Source: Sutterella massiliensis
GTDB taxonomy: Bacteria > Pseudomonadota > Gammaproteobacteria > Burkholderiales > Burkholderiaceae_F
DNA length: 64,000 bases
Direction of reading: 5' to 3'
NCBI RefSeq assembly: GCF_016899755.1
Contig: NZ_JACJJC010000004.1
Location: 1 to 64,000, forward strand
Position numbers and translations under genes: made by a program
Shown: positions 1 to 7,136 of the stretch, one piece after another
Position numbering within the stretch: the stretch's first letter is position 1
Layout of the letters: each line of letters opens with the position of its first letter
Notes under the pieces: model-generated
Database searches by the model: none
Seen by the model: only the letters and a program-made list of their open reading frames with translations
Told to the model about the DNA's origin: nothing

Positions 1-183
1 TAGCTATGTGGGGAAGAGATAACCGCTGAAAGCATCTAAGCGGGAAACTTGCCTGAAGATAAGTCTTCCTGGAGGCTTGACCTCCCTAAAGAGTCGTTCG
101 AGACCAGGACGTTGATAGGTCGGGTGTGCAAGCGCTGTGAGGCGTTTAGCTGACCGATACTAATTGCTCGTGCAGCTTGATCC
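1..183 (+). rRNA. rrl: 23S ribosomal RNA, 3' end (partial)
   Basis: The first ~183 bases read as the conserved 3' end of 23S rRNA, including the stretch that ends gaccgatactaattgctcg and the closing-helix strand just after it. The gene is cut by the left edge of the window. The exact 3' end is estimated to within a few bases from the position of the terminal helix. It is followed by a ~100-base spacer and 5S rRNA in the normal bacterial order. Confidence 0.95.
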
Positions 184-283
184 TATAACCGTGAAGCCTT
201 GAAAGAGTCGAAGCTCGAAGAGGATTTCCAGAAAGAATCGAAGCGCAGTCGGAACCTGCGGTCATTTCCTTCCAAAGTTTTCA

Positions 284-399
284 GCCTGGCGACCATACCG
301 TTGCGGAACCACTCCTTCCCATTCCGAACAGGACAGTGAAACGCTTCAGGGCCGATGATAGTTGGTTGTATTTCCAGTGAAAGTAGGTCATTGCCAGGC
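284..399 (+). rRNA. rrf: 5S ribosomal RNA
   Basis: The two ends (gcctggc at 284 and gccaggc near 399) pair to form helix I. The interior carries the conserved 5S blocks ccattccgaacaggacagtgaaacg and the agtaggtc region (each seen in part). Length of about 116 bases is normal. It lies 100 bases after 23S and is followed by a strong intrinsic terminator, so it ends the rRNA operon. Confidence 0.95.
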
Positions 400-410
400 T
401 CCCTATAAAG

Positions 411-446
411 AAACCCCTCGATGCTCAGCGCTCGAGGGGTTTCGTC
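411..446 (+). terminator. rRNA operon terminator
   Basis: An 11-bp perfect stem (aaacccctcga / tcgaggggttt) with a short loop is followed by a T-containing tail, 11 bases after 5S rRNA. It is the expected rRNA operon terminator. Confidence 0.85.
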
Positions 447-485
447 TTATGTGGGCTTCGAAGGCGAAAGCACGACGATCCATGC

Positions 486-1436
486 TCAGATCCGCTCGGT
501 TTTCTGCAGCCTCGCTCGCAATTCACTCGGCTTTTCATCCCAGTCGAAGCGGCTGAGAATCTCGCGAAGCAGCTCGGCCGCACGCTGCATAAGGCGTTCT
601 TCGATCAGGTCGTACCGATACGAGAGCTCAACAGGATCTTGAGACGTCGGAAATGGAATGTCGCAGCAGGTGAGGCTCGGGTGGCGCCTCATCAGAACCT
701 CCGCCACATAGACCGGTACGAGTGCGACTCGCTCCGTGCCTAGCAGATACGGCGCAATGAGGCCGTAGTGCGACGTCATCGCGTCGACGCTTCGCTCCAG
801 CCCGAGCCTTCTCAGGTAGCCGTCAGCCACGCCGTAGGGACCGCCGTAATGAACAACGATGTGCGAGCGCTCCACGTACTCTTCAAGCGTCAGGTTTTTC
901 CTTTTTTCATCATCGTATTGCGCTTCAAAGAGGCAACAGTCCCAGTGAAAGCCGAACGCTTCGCGCGCAACTGTATTGGCGTGCGTGCCGCCGCCCGTGA
1001 CAGCGAAATGCGTTTCGCGCGACAGAATCGATCGTTCTGCGAGCAGTGCATTGGTTTGTCGGATGATGGGCGTTGCTTCGGGCAGTTTTTTCTTGAAAGC
1101 GTCGGCAATCGCTCGCCCGAGAACGAACTCGAAGTCGTCCGACATGGCAATGAGAACCGCCCTGGCGTGCTTTCTTTCCGTCGGAATCACCCGCGCACAG
1201 GCGCCCAGCGCATCGGCGATGGACGGAAAGAGTTCCTCCGCTGCAGTCGTCGGAACCATTTCTCGGTCAACGGGTACGAAAAGCGGATCACCATAGGCTT
1301 CGCGAAGCGAGGCAAGATGCTGGCTCACGGTCGACGCGGAAATACCGAGTTCTCTCGCCGCACGCGTGACGCTGCGGCAGTGGAAGAGCGCTTCGAAGGT
1401 TTTGAGCAGATTGAGGTTAAAGGACGTCGTCTGCAT
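486..1436 (-). CDS. LysR-family transcriptional regulator
   Basis: A 316-residue LysR-type regulator. The N-terminal winged helix-turn-helix (about residues 8-67) contains LLKTFEALFHCRSVTRAARE followed by an LGISASTVSQHLASL recognition helix, and the rest is a periplasmic-binding-like effector domain. The start was placed at the ATG at 1436 rather than further upstream, because the longer frame would run through a 12-bp inverted repeat (1459-1489) and because LysR proteins begin a few residues before the helix-turn-helix. It lies 96 bases downstream of the secreted flavoprotein reductase gene on the same strand, so it is a plausible regulator of that gene. The ligand is unknown. The family call is certain; the regulon is inference. 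Confidence 0.9.
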   Translation of the reverse strand: MQTTSFNLNLLKTFEALFHCRSVTRAARELGISASTVSQHLASLREAYGDPLFVPVDREMVPTTAAEELFPSIADALGACARVIPTERKHARAVLIAMSDDFEFVLGRAIADAFKKKLPEATPIIRQTNALLAERSILSRETHFAVTGGGTHANTVAREAFGFHWDCCLFEAQYDDEKRKNLTLEEYVERSHIVVHYGGPYGVADGYLRRLGLERSVDAMTSHYGLIAPYLLGTERVALVPVYVAEVLMRRHPSLTCCDIPFPTSQDPVELSYRYDLIEERLMQRAAELLREILSRFDWDEKPSELRARLQKTERI

Positions 1437-1458
1437 CGGTTGGCGTCTCGAGTAAAGC

Positions 1459-1489
1459 GGGGACTCGATGATCTTGCCATCGAGTCCCC
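1459..1489 (-). terminator. Stem-loop between flavoprotein reductase and LysR genes
   Basis: A perfect 12-bp inverted repeat, ggggactcgatg / catcgagtcccc, with a 7-base loop. Read on the minus strand it follows the reductase stop by about 45 bases, and the T-run after it is poor (gctttact). It may be an attenuating terminator between the two genes, an mRNA-stabilising hairpin or an operator. Confidence 0.5.
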
Positions 1490-1532
1490 TTAGACGGCTA
1501 TCGAGACTCACCCGATAATGGTTGCGTCAGGA

Positions 1533-3107
1533 TTACATTTTGTGGCCGATTGCCTCCATTGCATAGCGCGCAGCGAGTCGCCCTGAAGTGAGCGCAAAGG
1601 ACGAGGTGGCACCTTCGACCTTGATGTCGTCCGTATCCATAAAGAGGCCGCCCATGTCTGCGCCTGCCATATAGAGATTCGGAATGGCGTCGCCCTGGCC
1701 GTTCAAGGCTTCAAAGCGACGGTTGATCTTGATGCCGCCCAAGGTGAGGAAGTAAGTACGGATGCCTTTCAAGGCATAGTACGGTCCCTTTTCCATGTCG
1801 AACGCCGCGATGTGCTCTTTCTTGCGGCCGAATTCGGTGTCGACGCCCGTCTTGGCGTATTCGTTCACCTTTTCCATCGTGGCTTTGAGGTTCTCGTACG
1901 GCACGCCGATTTGGAGTGCGAGATCTTCGATGGTATCGGCCTTGAAGGCCCAACCGCGTTTCATGCCTTCTTCAAACGTCTTCGGGAGCGCCTTCAAAGG
2001 CGTGCCGACCGTGACGATTGCGTTGAACGGAATCAACGGGCCCGTTGCCATCAGCTGGTCGAACTTCGCCTGGTCGAGAATGTTGTACATGATGCCGCCC
2101 GCAGCGGTCATCGCCGCATAGACCTCGGTAAAGACCGAACCGCGCGATTCGTTGAAGAAGCGTTCGCCGTTGCGGTCGATCCAAAGCCACGGCTGCGCGA
2201 GGGCGCAACGGCCTTGCTTGAGCCAATCTTCGCCGTTGAACTGATTGATCGGCGGACGGTCCGGCAGGTACGGCGCATTGCCGACCACCTGAGACATGCT
2301 GGCGGTGGCGCCACCTACTCTCATCGCCATATTGATGCCGTCGCCCGTACGGCCGTCGACCAAGGCGCTTCGCAGCCAAATCGGTTCCGAGACGCTCGGG
2401 TCGCTCGAGTCAGGTACATACTGCTGGATCATGCCGGGGTTCGCAGCGAAGCCGCCCGTGGCGAGAATCACCTTCTTGGCGCGGACGATGACGGTTTCAC
2501 CCGTCTTCGAATTGACGGCTTCAACGCCGGCGACCTGACCGTTCTGCATGATGAGTTTCTTCGCGGGCGTTTCCATCAAAATGGTGGCGCCCTTAGCCTT
2601 CGCGGATTCGGCGAGCTTTGCAATGACGGTCGATGCGCCGCCCTTAAAGAGATGCCAGCAGTGGAAGGATTCTTCCTCAGGCATGATCGTGCGGATGCCG
2701 CGAATTTCGACGCCCTTGTCGACTACCCAGTCGATCGTTGATCCGGACTCCGCAATCAGCTGGCGGATCACGTTCGGATTCGTGCGGTAGTGGTTGAATT
2801 CAAGAAAACGATTCACCGTGCGCTGCACGTCCCAATGGATGCCGTGCTCTTTCTGGTAGCGCGTGCCGATGCCGAGCGAACCTTCTGGGAAATTGCCGGC
2901 GCCGCCGAGAATCGAGAGCTTCTCGAGCAGCACGGGCTTCAGGCCTTTGTCGGTTGCTTCTGCGGCAGCTGCTACGCCGCTCAAGCCCCCGCCCACGATG
3001 ACGAGGTCGGTGTCGATGATTTTGGTCGCTGCGAATGCCGGCGCCGAAATCAAACCCGAAGCGAGCATGGCGGATGCGACCGCCGAGAGGAATACGCGTC
3101 TTTGCAT
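1533..3107 (-). CDS. Secreted FAD-binding reductase (flavocytochrome c / fumarate reductase flavoprotein family)
   Basis: A 524-residue flavoprotein. The start at 3107 is set by a strong aaggagg ribosome-binding site 6 bases upstream and by the signal peptide MQRRVFLSAVASAMLASG, whose twin-arginine QRRVFLS motif suggests Tat export with folded FAD. A Rossmann ADP-binding motif, VIVGGGLSGVAAAAEA, lies near residues 37-52. The C-terminal part has the family's GGIKINRRFEAL and LYMAGADMGGLF segments. The protein has no CxxCH heme motif, so it needs a separate electron donor, as do the stand-alone flavin reductases of gut anaerobes that reduce fumarate-, urocanate- or cinnamate-like acids. The usual NRLGGN-type end of true fumarate reductases is replaced here by DTDDIKVEGATSSF, so the substrate is probably not fumarate. 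It is transcribed divergently from a C69 dipeptidase and has a LysR gene downstream. Confidence 0.88.
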   Translation of the reverse strand: MQRRVFLSAVASAMLASGLISAPAFAATKIIDTDLVIVGGGLSGVAAAAEATDKGLKPVLLEKLSILGGAGNFPEGSLGIGTRYQKEHGIHWDVQRTVNRFLEFNHYRTNPNVIRQLIAESGSTIDWVVDKGVEIRGIRTIMPEEESFHCWHLFKGGASTVIAKLAESAKAKGATILMETPAKKLIMQNGQVAGVEAVNSKTGETVIVRAKKVILATGGFAANPGMIQQYVPDSSDPSVSEPIWLRSALVDGRTGDGINMAMRVGGATASMSQVVGNAPYLPDRPPINQFNGEDWLKQGRCALAQPWLWIDRNGERFFNESRGSVFTEVYAAMTAAGGIMYNILDQAKFDQLMATGPLIPFNAIVTVGTPLKALPKTFEEGMKRGWAFKADTIEDLALQIGVPYENLKATMEKVNEYAKTGVDTEFGRKKEHIAAFDMEKGPYYALKGIRTYFLTLGGIKINRRFEALNGQGDAIPNLYMAGADMGGLFMDTDDIKVEGATSSFALTSGRLAARYAMEAIGHKM

Positions 3108-3161
3108 AATGAGCCTCCTTGATGTGGTGCTTTCATCATGCGGCGGCGAGCATTCGCTTGG

Positions 3162-3227
3162 TCGAATTGAGCGTTCGATTTTCCGCATGCCGCTCGAATA
3201 AAAGGCATACCGATCGGGTCAATTCGA
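3162..3227. promoter_or_regulatory. Inverted repeat in divergent promoter region
   Basis: The 265-base region between the reductase start (3107) and the dipeptidase start (3373) contains TCGAATTGA at 3162-3170 and its exact complement TCAATTCGA at 3219-3227, with further TCGAAT-like half-sites between them. This is a plausible binding region for a regulator such as the LysR protein encoded downstream. No clear -35/-10 pair was recognised. Confidence 0.35.
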
Positions 3228-3372
3228 GAGCAATTCCGCTTCCAAGTCGCAAATAGATGTGATTTCACTAAGACATTCCGCTTAGCTTCGCTACAATTCT
3301 CTGCAGTTTGCATACTGCGGTTATCGGCGCGGCAGTGCCTCGTCGACCGCATTCCATGGAGATTTCCGAGAC

Positions 3373-4803
3373 ATGTGCACCACGATCATCGTCGGCGAAA
3401 AGGCCACGGCTGACGGCTCCTTCCTTGTTGCCCGCAGCGCCGACAGCTCTTCGCTCAAGGCTCAGCACTTCGTCGTTCATCCGGCCGTAACGGGGCAGAG
3501 CGGCATTTACAGCACGAAGGCCCATGGGGGCGCCAACGACTTCACGTATCCGCTCCCGGAAACCGGCATGCGCTACACGACGGTGCCCAACTGGAAGACG
3601 CAGCTCCACGGTGCGGTCGGTTTCAATGAGGCCGGTCTCGGCATCACGGGCACGGAATCGATCTTCGCTTCCGACGCCGTTCTCGCGATTGACCCCTACA
3701 ACAAGGAAAAGGGCATTACCGAAGACGACATTCCCGAGGTGATTCTGCCGCGCTGCCGTACGGCGCGCGAAGGCGTGAAGCTCCTCGGTGAAATCATCGA
3801 AACGATCGGTGCGGGCGAAGGCTTTGGCGTGGCGTTCGTCGACCTCACCGACGTCTGGTACCTTGAAACGGGTTCGGGCCACCAGTGGATCGCGCAGCGC
3901 ATTCCGGCCGAATGCTATTTCGCTTCGGGCAACCAGGGGCGTCTGCAGGCTTACGATCCGAACTCCAAGGACATGATGGGCAGCGCCACGTTGACGACTT
4001 GGGCGCAGGAGCACGGCTTCTGGGATCCGGAAAAGGACGGCCCCTTCAACTTCTCGAAGGCCTATACGCGCGACGACGGCCGTGACCGCGTCTACAACGA
4101 TCCGCGCGTCTGGGTGATGCAGAAGTATTTCAATCCGTCGATTGTTCAGGCGCCCGATGACGGCCGCAACTTCCCCGTTTATCTCGAACCCGAAAAGAAG
4201 GCGACGCTCGAGGACATCAAGGCGATGATGCGCGAGCACTTCGAAGGCACCGAACACGACCCGTACGGCAACGGCTTGCGCGGTGATGAACCCTGGCGTC
4301 CGATCAGCGTCTTCCGCACGTACGAAGCCCATGTGATGCAGGTGCGTCCGTGGCTGCCGAAGGCGATCGGCGAAGTGATCTATCTCGCGATGGGCATGGC
4401 CGACCTCTCGGTCTTCGTGCCGTTCTACGCCGGCCTCGAAGAAGCGCCTGCTTCCTACGGCATTGGTACCGACAAGGCCGATTCGAAGAGCGCCTATTGG
4501 AAGTTCCGCCGCCTGCAGACGCTTGCGATGACGGACTATCCGAAGCTCGCGCCGATCGTCAAGCAGGCCTTTAAGACTTTTGAAGCAGAAACGGCCAAGA
4601 AGCAGGCGTTGATGGAAGAGGCTTATCTCGGCATGCTCGGCAAGGACGAAAACGCTGCCAAGGCGCTTCTCAACATGTTCAACCACAAGGTGATCGAAGC
4701 GGCCGAAGCACTCGCCGAAAGTCTTATGAACGAACTCTTCACGATTCGCACAGCGGATATCGAAGAAAGCGTGGTGTTCAAAAACAATAAGGCTAAAGAC
4801 TGA
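3373..4803 (+). CDS. pepD: C69-family dipeptidase
   Basis: A 476-residue peptidase of family C69 (dipeptidase A/U34 type), an N-terminal-nucleophile hydrolase. The mature nucleophile is Cys2: the protein opens MCTTIIVGEKATADGS, as expected when the initiator Met is removed and Cys2 becomes the catalytic residue. This fixes the start. Other family blocks are HGAVGFNEAGLGITGTES near residue 78 and a GEGFGVAFVDLTDVWYLETG segment near residue 150. Members cleave dipeptides with broad specificity. No signal peptide is present, so it is probably cytoplasmic, although secreted relatives exist. A second C69 enzyme lies at 25919-27664. It is followed by an intrinsic terminator. The symbol pepD is the common C69 name and does not prove a substrate. 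Confidence 0.9.
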   Translation: MCTTIIVGEKATADGSFLVARSADSSSLKAQHFVVHPAVTGQSGIYSTKAHGGANDFTYPLPETGMRYTTVPNWKTQLHGAVGFNEAGLGITGTESIFASDAVLAIDPYNKEKGITEDDIPEVILPRCRTAREGVKLLGEIIETIGAGEGFGVAFVDLTDVWYLETGSGHQWIAQRIPAECYFASGNQGRLQAYDPNSKDMMGSATLTTWAQEHGFWDPEKDGPFNFSKAYTRDDGRDRVYNDPRVWVMQKYFNPSIVQAPDDGRNFPVYLEPEKKATLEDIKAMMREHFEGTEHDPYGNGLRGDEPWRPISVFRTYEAHVMQVRPWLPKAIGEVIYLAMGMADLSVFVPFYAGLEEAPASYGIGTDKADSKSAYWKFRRLQTLAMTDYPKLAPIVKQAFKTFEAETAKKQALMEEAYLGMLGKDENAAKALLNMFNHKVIEAAEALAESLMNELFTIRTADIEESVVFKNNKAKD

Positions 4804-4834
4804 TATCAGTCTCTGAACGTTTGAAAAACGCCGG

Positions 4835-4884
4835 AAGCCGCCGAGCGAAGTCGGAAGAAATTCCGCGGTGATCGGCGGCTTTTT
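4835..4884 (+). terminator. Intrinsic terminator after C69 dipeptidase
   Basis: The stem aagccgccga (4835-4844) pairs with tcggcggctt (4872-4881) and is followed by a run of T. It also sits at the 3' side of the convergent EamA gene. Confidence 0.75.
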
Positions 4885-4995
4885 CTCGCCCGGCCAAAAC
4901 ACAAATCGGCCGGGATGCCGCGCTACTCATGTTGCGCACGGCGGCTGTGCGATGAAGCTGCACCTCGGATGGATCGCCAGTTCTTGCTTGCGGCA

Positions 4996-5880
4996 TCAGC
5001 GGCGAAGTGCCAGTGTTGCGACCATGCAGAAGATGAGCACGATGCCGATGATTTCTGCAGCATTGAGAACAAGGCCGAGAAGAGCGACGCCGAGCACGAC
5101 AGCAGAAAGCGGTTCGAAACTGTTAAGAAGTGCCGTGACAGGCGCCGGGACATATTCGAGGCTCTTGAGGTAGCAACAGAAGGCGCCCACCGTACCGAAA
5201 GCAACGATGTAGAAGTAGAGGATGCCGCTCGTTGGCGTCCACGCCATCGAGATGAGGTCGGGCGGCGAAAAGACCCAGAGAACGGCGCCGCCGATAGTCA
5301 TACCCCAGCCGACCAGTACATCAATGGGTACGCGCTGCATCACCGCCTTGGGCTGGATAGTGCAGAAGGCGCCCGCTGCCGCGGAAAGAATGCCCCAGAA
5401 AGCGCCTTCAATCGACAGGTCGACTGTGTCGAGGCGTCCCTTTGTCACGATGAGTGCGACGCCACCGGTTGCAAGCAAGAGCGCAAGCCATTCGACCTTG
5501 AGTACGCGCCGCTTTTCGGCAAAGGCCGTCCAGGCGATCACGAAGAGCGGACCTGTCGTCACCATGAGGGCGGCGGTCGCGGCATTCGAACATTCGATGG
5601 AGAGAAAAAACGTGAGCTGAATGACGAGAAGTCCGAGACCGTAGACCGTGATGTCGAAAAGGTTCTTGCGTTTATGGATCGCCGCGAAGATGTTGCTCCG
5701 TTTGACGAGTCCCGTGTAGGTGAGCAGCAAAAGACCGGCGCCAGCGAGGCGCAGCGTCGTGAGGTCGACGGCGCCAAACCCGCAGTTTTCCATCAGGAAC
5801 TGCGCCGCAATGCTCATCGATCCCCAGAAGAAGCCGGCCAAGGCGGCAAGCACAATACCTAGAAGCTGTTTGCGATCCAT
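4996..5880 (-). CDS. EamA/DMT-family transporter
   Basis: A 294-residue inner-membrane protein of the drug/metabolite transporter superfamily, with two EamA repeats. Hydrophobic segments occur throughout, beginning with LGIVLAALAGFFWGSMSIAA; the FWGS motif in helix 1 is typical of the family. About ten transmembrane helices are expected. The second repeat begins near LSIEGAFWGILSAAAGAFC (about residue 145), and the chain ends in a helix rich in LVLNAAEIIGIVLIF. Such proteins export or import small metabolites such as amino acids or nucleosides, and the substrate cannot be read here. It is convergent with the dipeptidase gene and has no obvious operon partner. Confidence 0.85.
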   Translation of the reverse strand: MDRKQLLGIVLAALAGFFWGSMSIAAQFLMENCGFGAVDLTTLRLAGAGLLLLTYTGLVKRSNIFAAIHKRKNLFDITVYGLGLLVIQLTFFLSIECSNAATAALMVTTGPLFVIAWTAFAEKRRVLKVEWLALLLATGGVALIVTKGRLDTVDLSIEGAFWGILSAAAGAFCTIQPKAVMQRVPIDVLVGWGMTIGGAVLWVFSPPDLISMAWTPTSGILYFYIVAFGTVGAFCCYLKSLEYVPAPVTALLNSFEPLSAVVLGVALLGLVLNAAEIIGIVLIFCMVATLALRR

Positions 5881-6150
5881 AAAGGTCTGCCTAAAACGAC
5901 TTGCGCTGTTGCCAATTTCACCGTTTTCGAAGCGTAGTCCATTTGCAGAGGCGTTGTCTGAGAATGGTCGCGAGTGTCACATCGTCATTGTCAATGCAGC
6001 GGGTTCAATCCTGGGGAACATTTGATTTCGATTGGGCACTACAGGGAAACATTTAACAAGGTGCTGTCTACTGTTTTTTGGGTATCGCCAACCGCGAGGT
6101 TAGTCAATGTCTCGTTTTGTCCACTATAAGTTTCATGTGAAGATTTTTAA
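5881..6150. other. Non-coding stretch upstream of EamA gene
   Basis: No gene was recognised. GC content falls from the left end to the right end of the stretch and becomes AT-rich near the IS remnant. It presumably holds the EamA promoter on the minus strand, but no clear -35/-10 pair was seen. Confidence 0.4.
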
Positions 6151-6439
6151 GGATCCTCTGAACAATTCGTCCTTACCCAGCAAATTCAGAAAGTTGCATA
6201 AAAATCATGTATACGATAGAAGTCAAATATCATTTAAATGATTTGGATAGAGCAATGCATCAGCATTCATTCACGGACGTGAACTTGAGGCTCGGAGAAA
6301 AATTCGAAAGACCCGCACTGAGCGCCTCACCGAGCGGCTCGACGAACTGGTCCCGTGGAGCGAACTCCTGGATTTGATTCGGCCGTTCTATTTTGAAACC
6401 GGCCGCCCCGGTCGTCAGTTCCGGACACGCACTTCTTGA
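6151..6439 (+). pseudogene. IS5-family transposase remnant
   Basis: From the ATG at 6255 the frame reads MHQHSFTDVNLRLGEKF, then a frameshift near 6303 leads into RKTRTERLTERLDELVPW and SELLDLIRPFYFETGRPG, ending at a TGA at 6437. The LDELVPWxELLxLIxPxY pattern followed by a Gly-rich basic segment is the N-terminus of IS5-type transposases. Only about 60 codons survive, with a frameshift, so it is dead. The sequence ggatcctctgaacaa at 6151 resembles an IS5-group terminal repeat and may be the left end; no matching right end was found. It lies about 200 bases from a tRNA gene, next to other decayed DNA. Confidence 0.7.
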
Positions 6440-6637
6440 CGAGGGGGCCCGCAAGCACATTCTCGCTTCGAGCGGACGCTTCAAACGCCCGAAGATGATC
6501 GGCAGCGAACGTATCACGGTCGTTGAAAAGGTGCGCTTTCAGTTCGGACTTCGCGGAGGTGCAGGTGCGGCACCTCAAAAAAGACTCCGCTTTTTCAGCG
6601 TTTTTTGCTATACTCGATAACTCGCTCGAAAGGACAC

Positions 6638-6728
6638 GGAGGTGTGGCAGAGCGGTTGAATGCACCGGTCTTGAAAACCGGCGTCGGTTAATAGCCGATC
6701 GTGAGTTCGAATCTCACCGCCTCCGCCA
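6638..6728 (+). tRNA. serT: tRNA-Ser (anticodon UGA)
   Basis: A 91-base class II tRNA with an encoded CCA end. The acceptor stem GGAGGTG pairs with CGCCTCC, the anticodon stem-loop is CCGGT-CTTGAAA-ACCGG with anticodon TGA, the variable arm is long (gcgtcggttaatagccgatc region) and the T-loop is normal (gttcgaatc). It is followed by a terminator, and remnants of an IS and of pepT flank it. Confidence 0.96.
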
Positions 6729-6736
6729 AGAGAATG

Positions 6737-6768
6737 GCCCGAATTGTTTGATATTTCGGGCTTTTTTG
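6737..6768 (+). terminator. Terminator of tRNA-Ser
   Basis: The stem gcccgaa (6737-6743) pairs with ttcgggc (6755-6761) and runs into six Ts, 8 bases after the tRNA CCA end. Confidence 0.85.
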
Positions 6769-6837
6769 TTGTCTCCGCTTGCAATGCCCGCCTTTTATAT
6801 CGCCGTTCTCCCCGGCGAGAGACGTATGCTTCGTCGG

Positions 6838-7030
6838 CCGCGCCCGAAGCGTCGGGCGAGGTGTCCATGTGCGCGATAAAGCCGATCGCGGGGGCGGATT
6901 CGCAGCCGGCGGTCGCGGGCATTTTTATGTATTCGTGTGTCTATTGGGAAAATTCCTCGCAGGATCGAACGAGTCAGGGTCGACCGTTGGCGCACCGTTT
7001 CAGCATGTTGTGCGCCGCACCTGTTGCCGA
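6838..7030 (-). pseudogene. pepT: Peptidase T remnant
   Basis: On the minus strand, from 6922 leftward, the frame reads MPATAGCESAPAIGFIAHM followed by DTSPDASGA. This matches the N-terminal zinc-ligand region of peptidase T (LPA...PAIGFISHVDTSPDxSG in E. coli PepT). Upstream of it, after a stop and frame changes, THEYIK and an ETVRQRSTLTRSILR-like segment resemble the preceding PepT residues. Downstream the similarity stops abruptly at about 6838, and the rest of the ~400-residue enzyme is absent, replaced by the tRNA-Ser region. It is therefore a short decayed fragment. The core of about 30 residues is convincing; the left and right limits are estimates. PepT removes N-terminal residues from tripeptides, so its loss fits a locus under reduction. 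Confidence 0.65.
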
Positions 7031-7136
7031 TCAATCGAAACGGCGGGCTGTCGCGAGCGTTTCCCTGGAATGCCAAACGGTTTTCCATTCCATTTTCGGG
7101 ATCGATGCTTTGTTCGTTGAAGCGTCCTTCGGCTGA

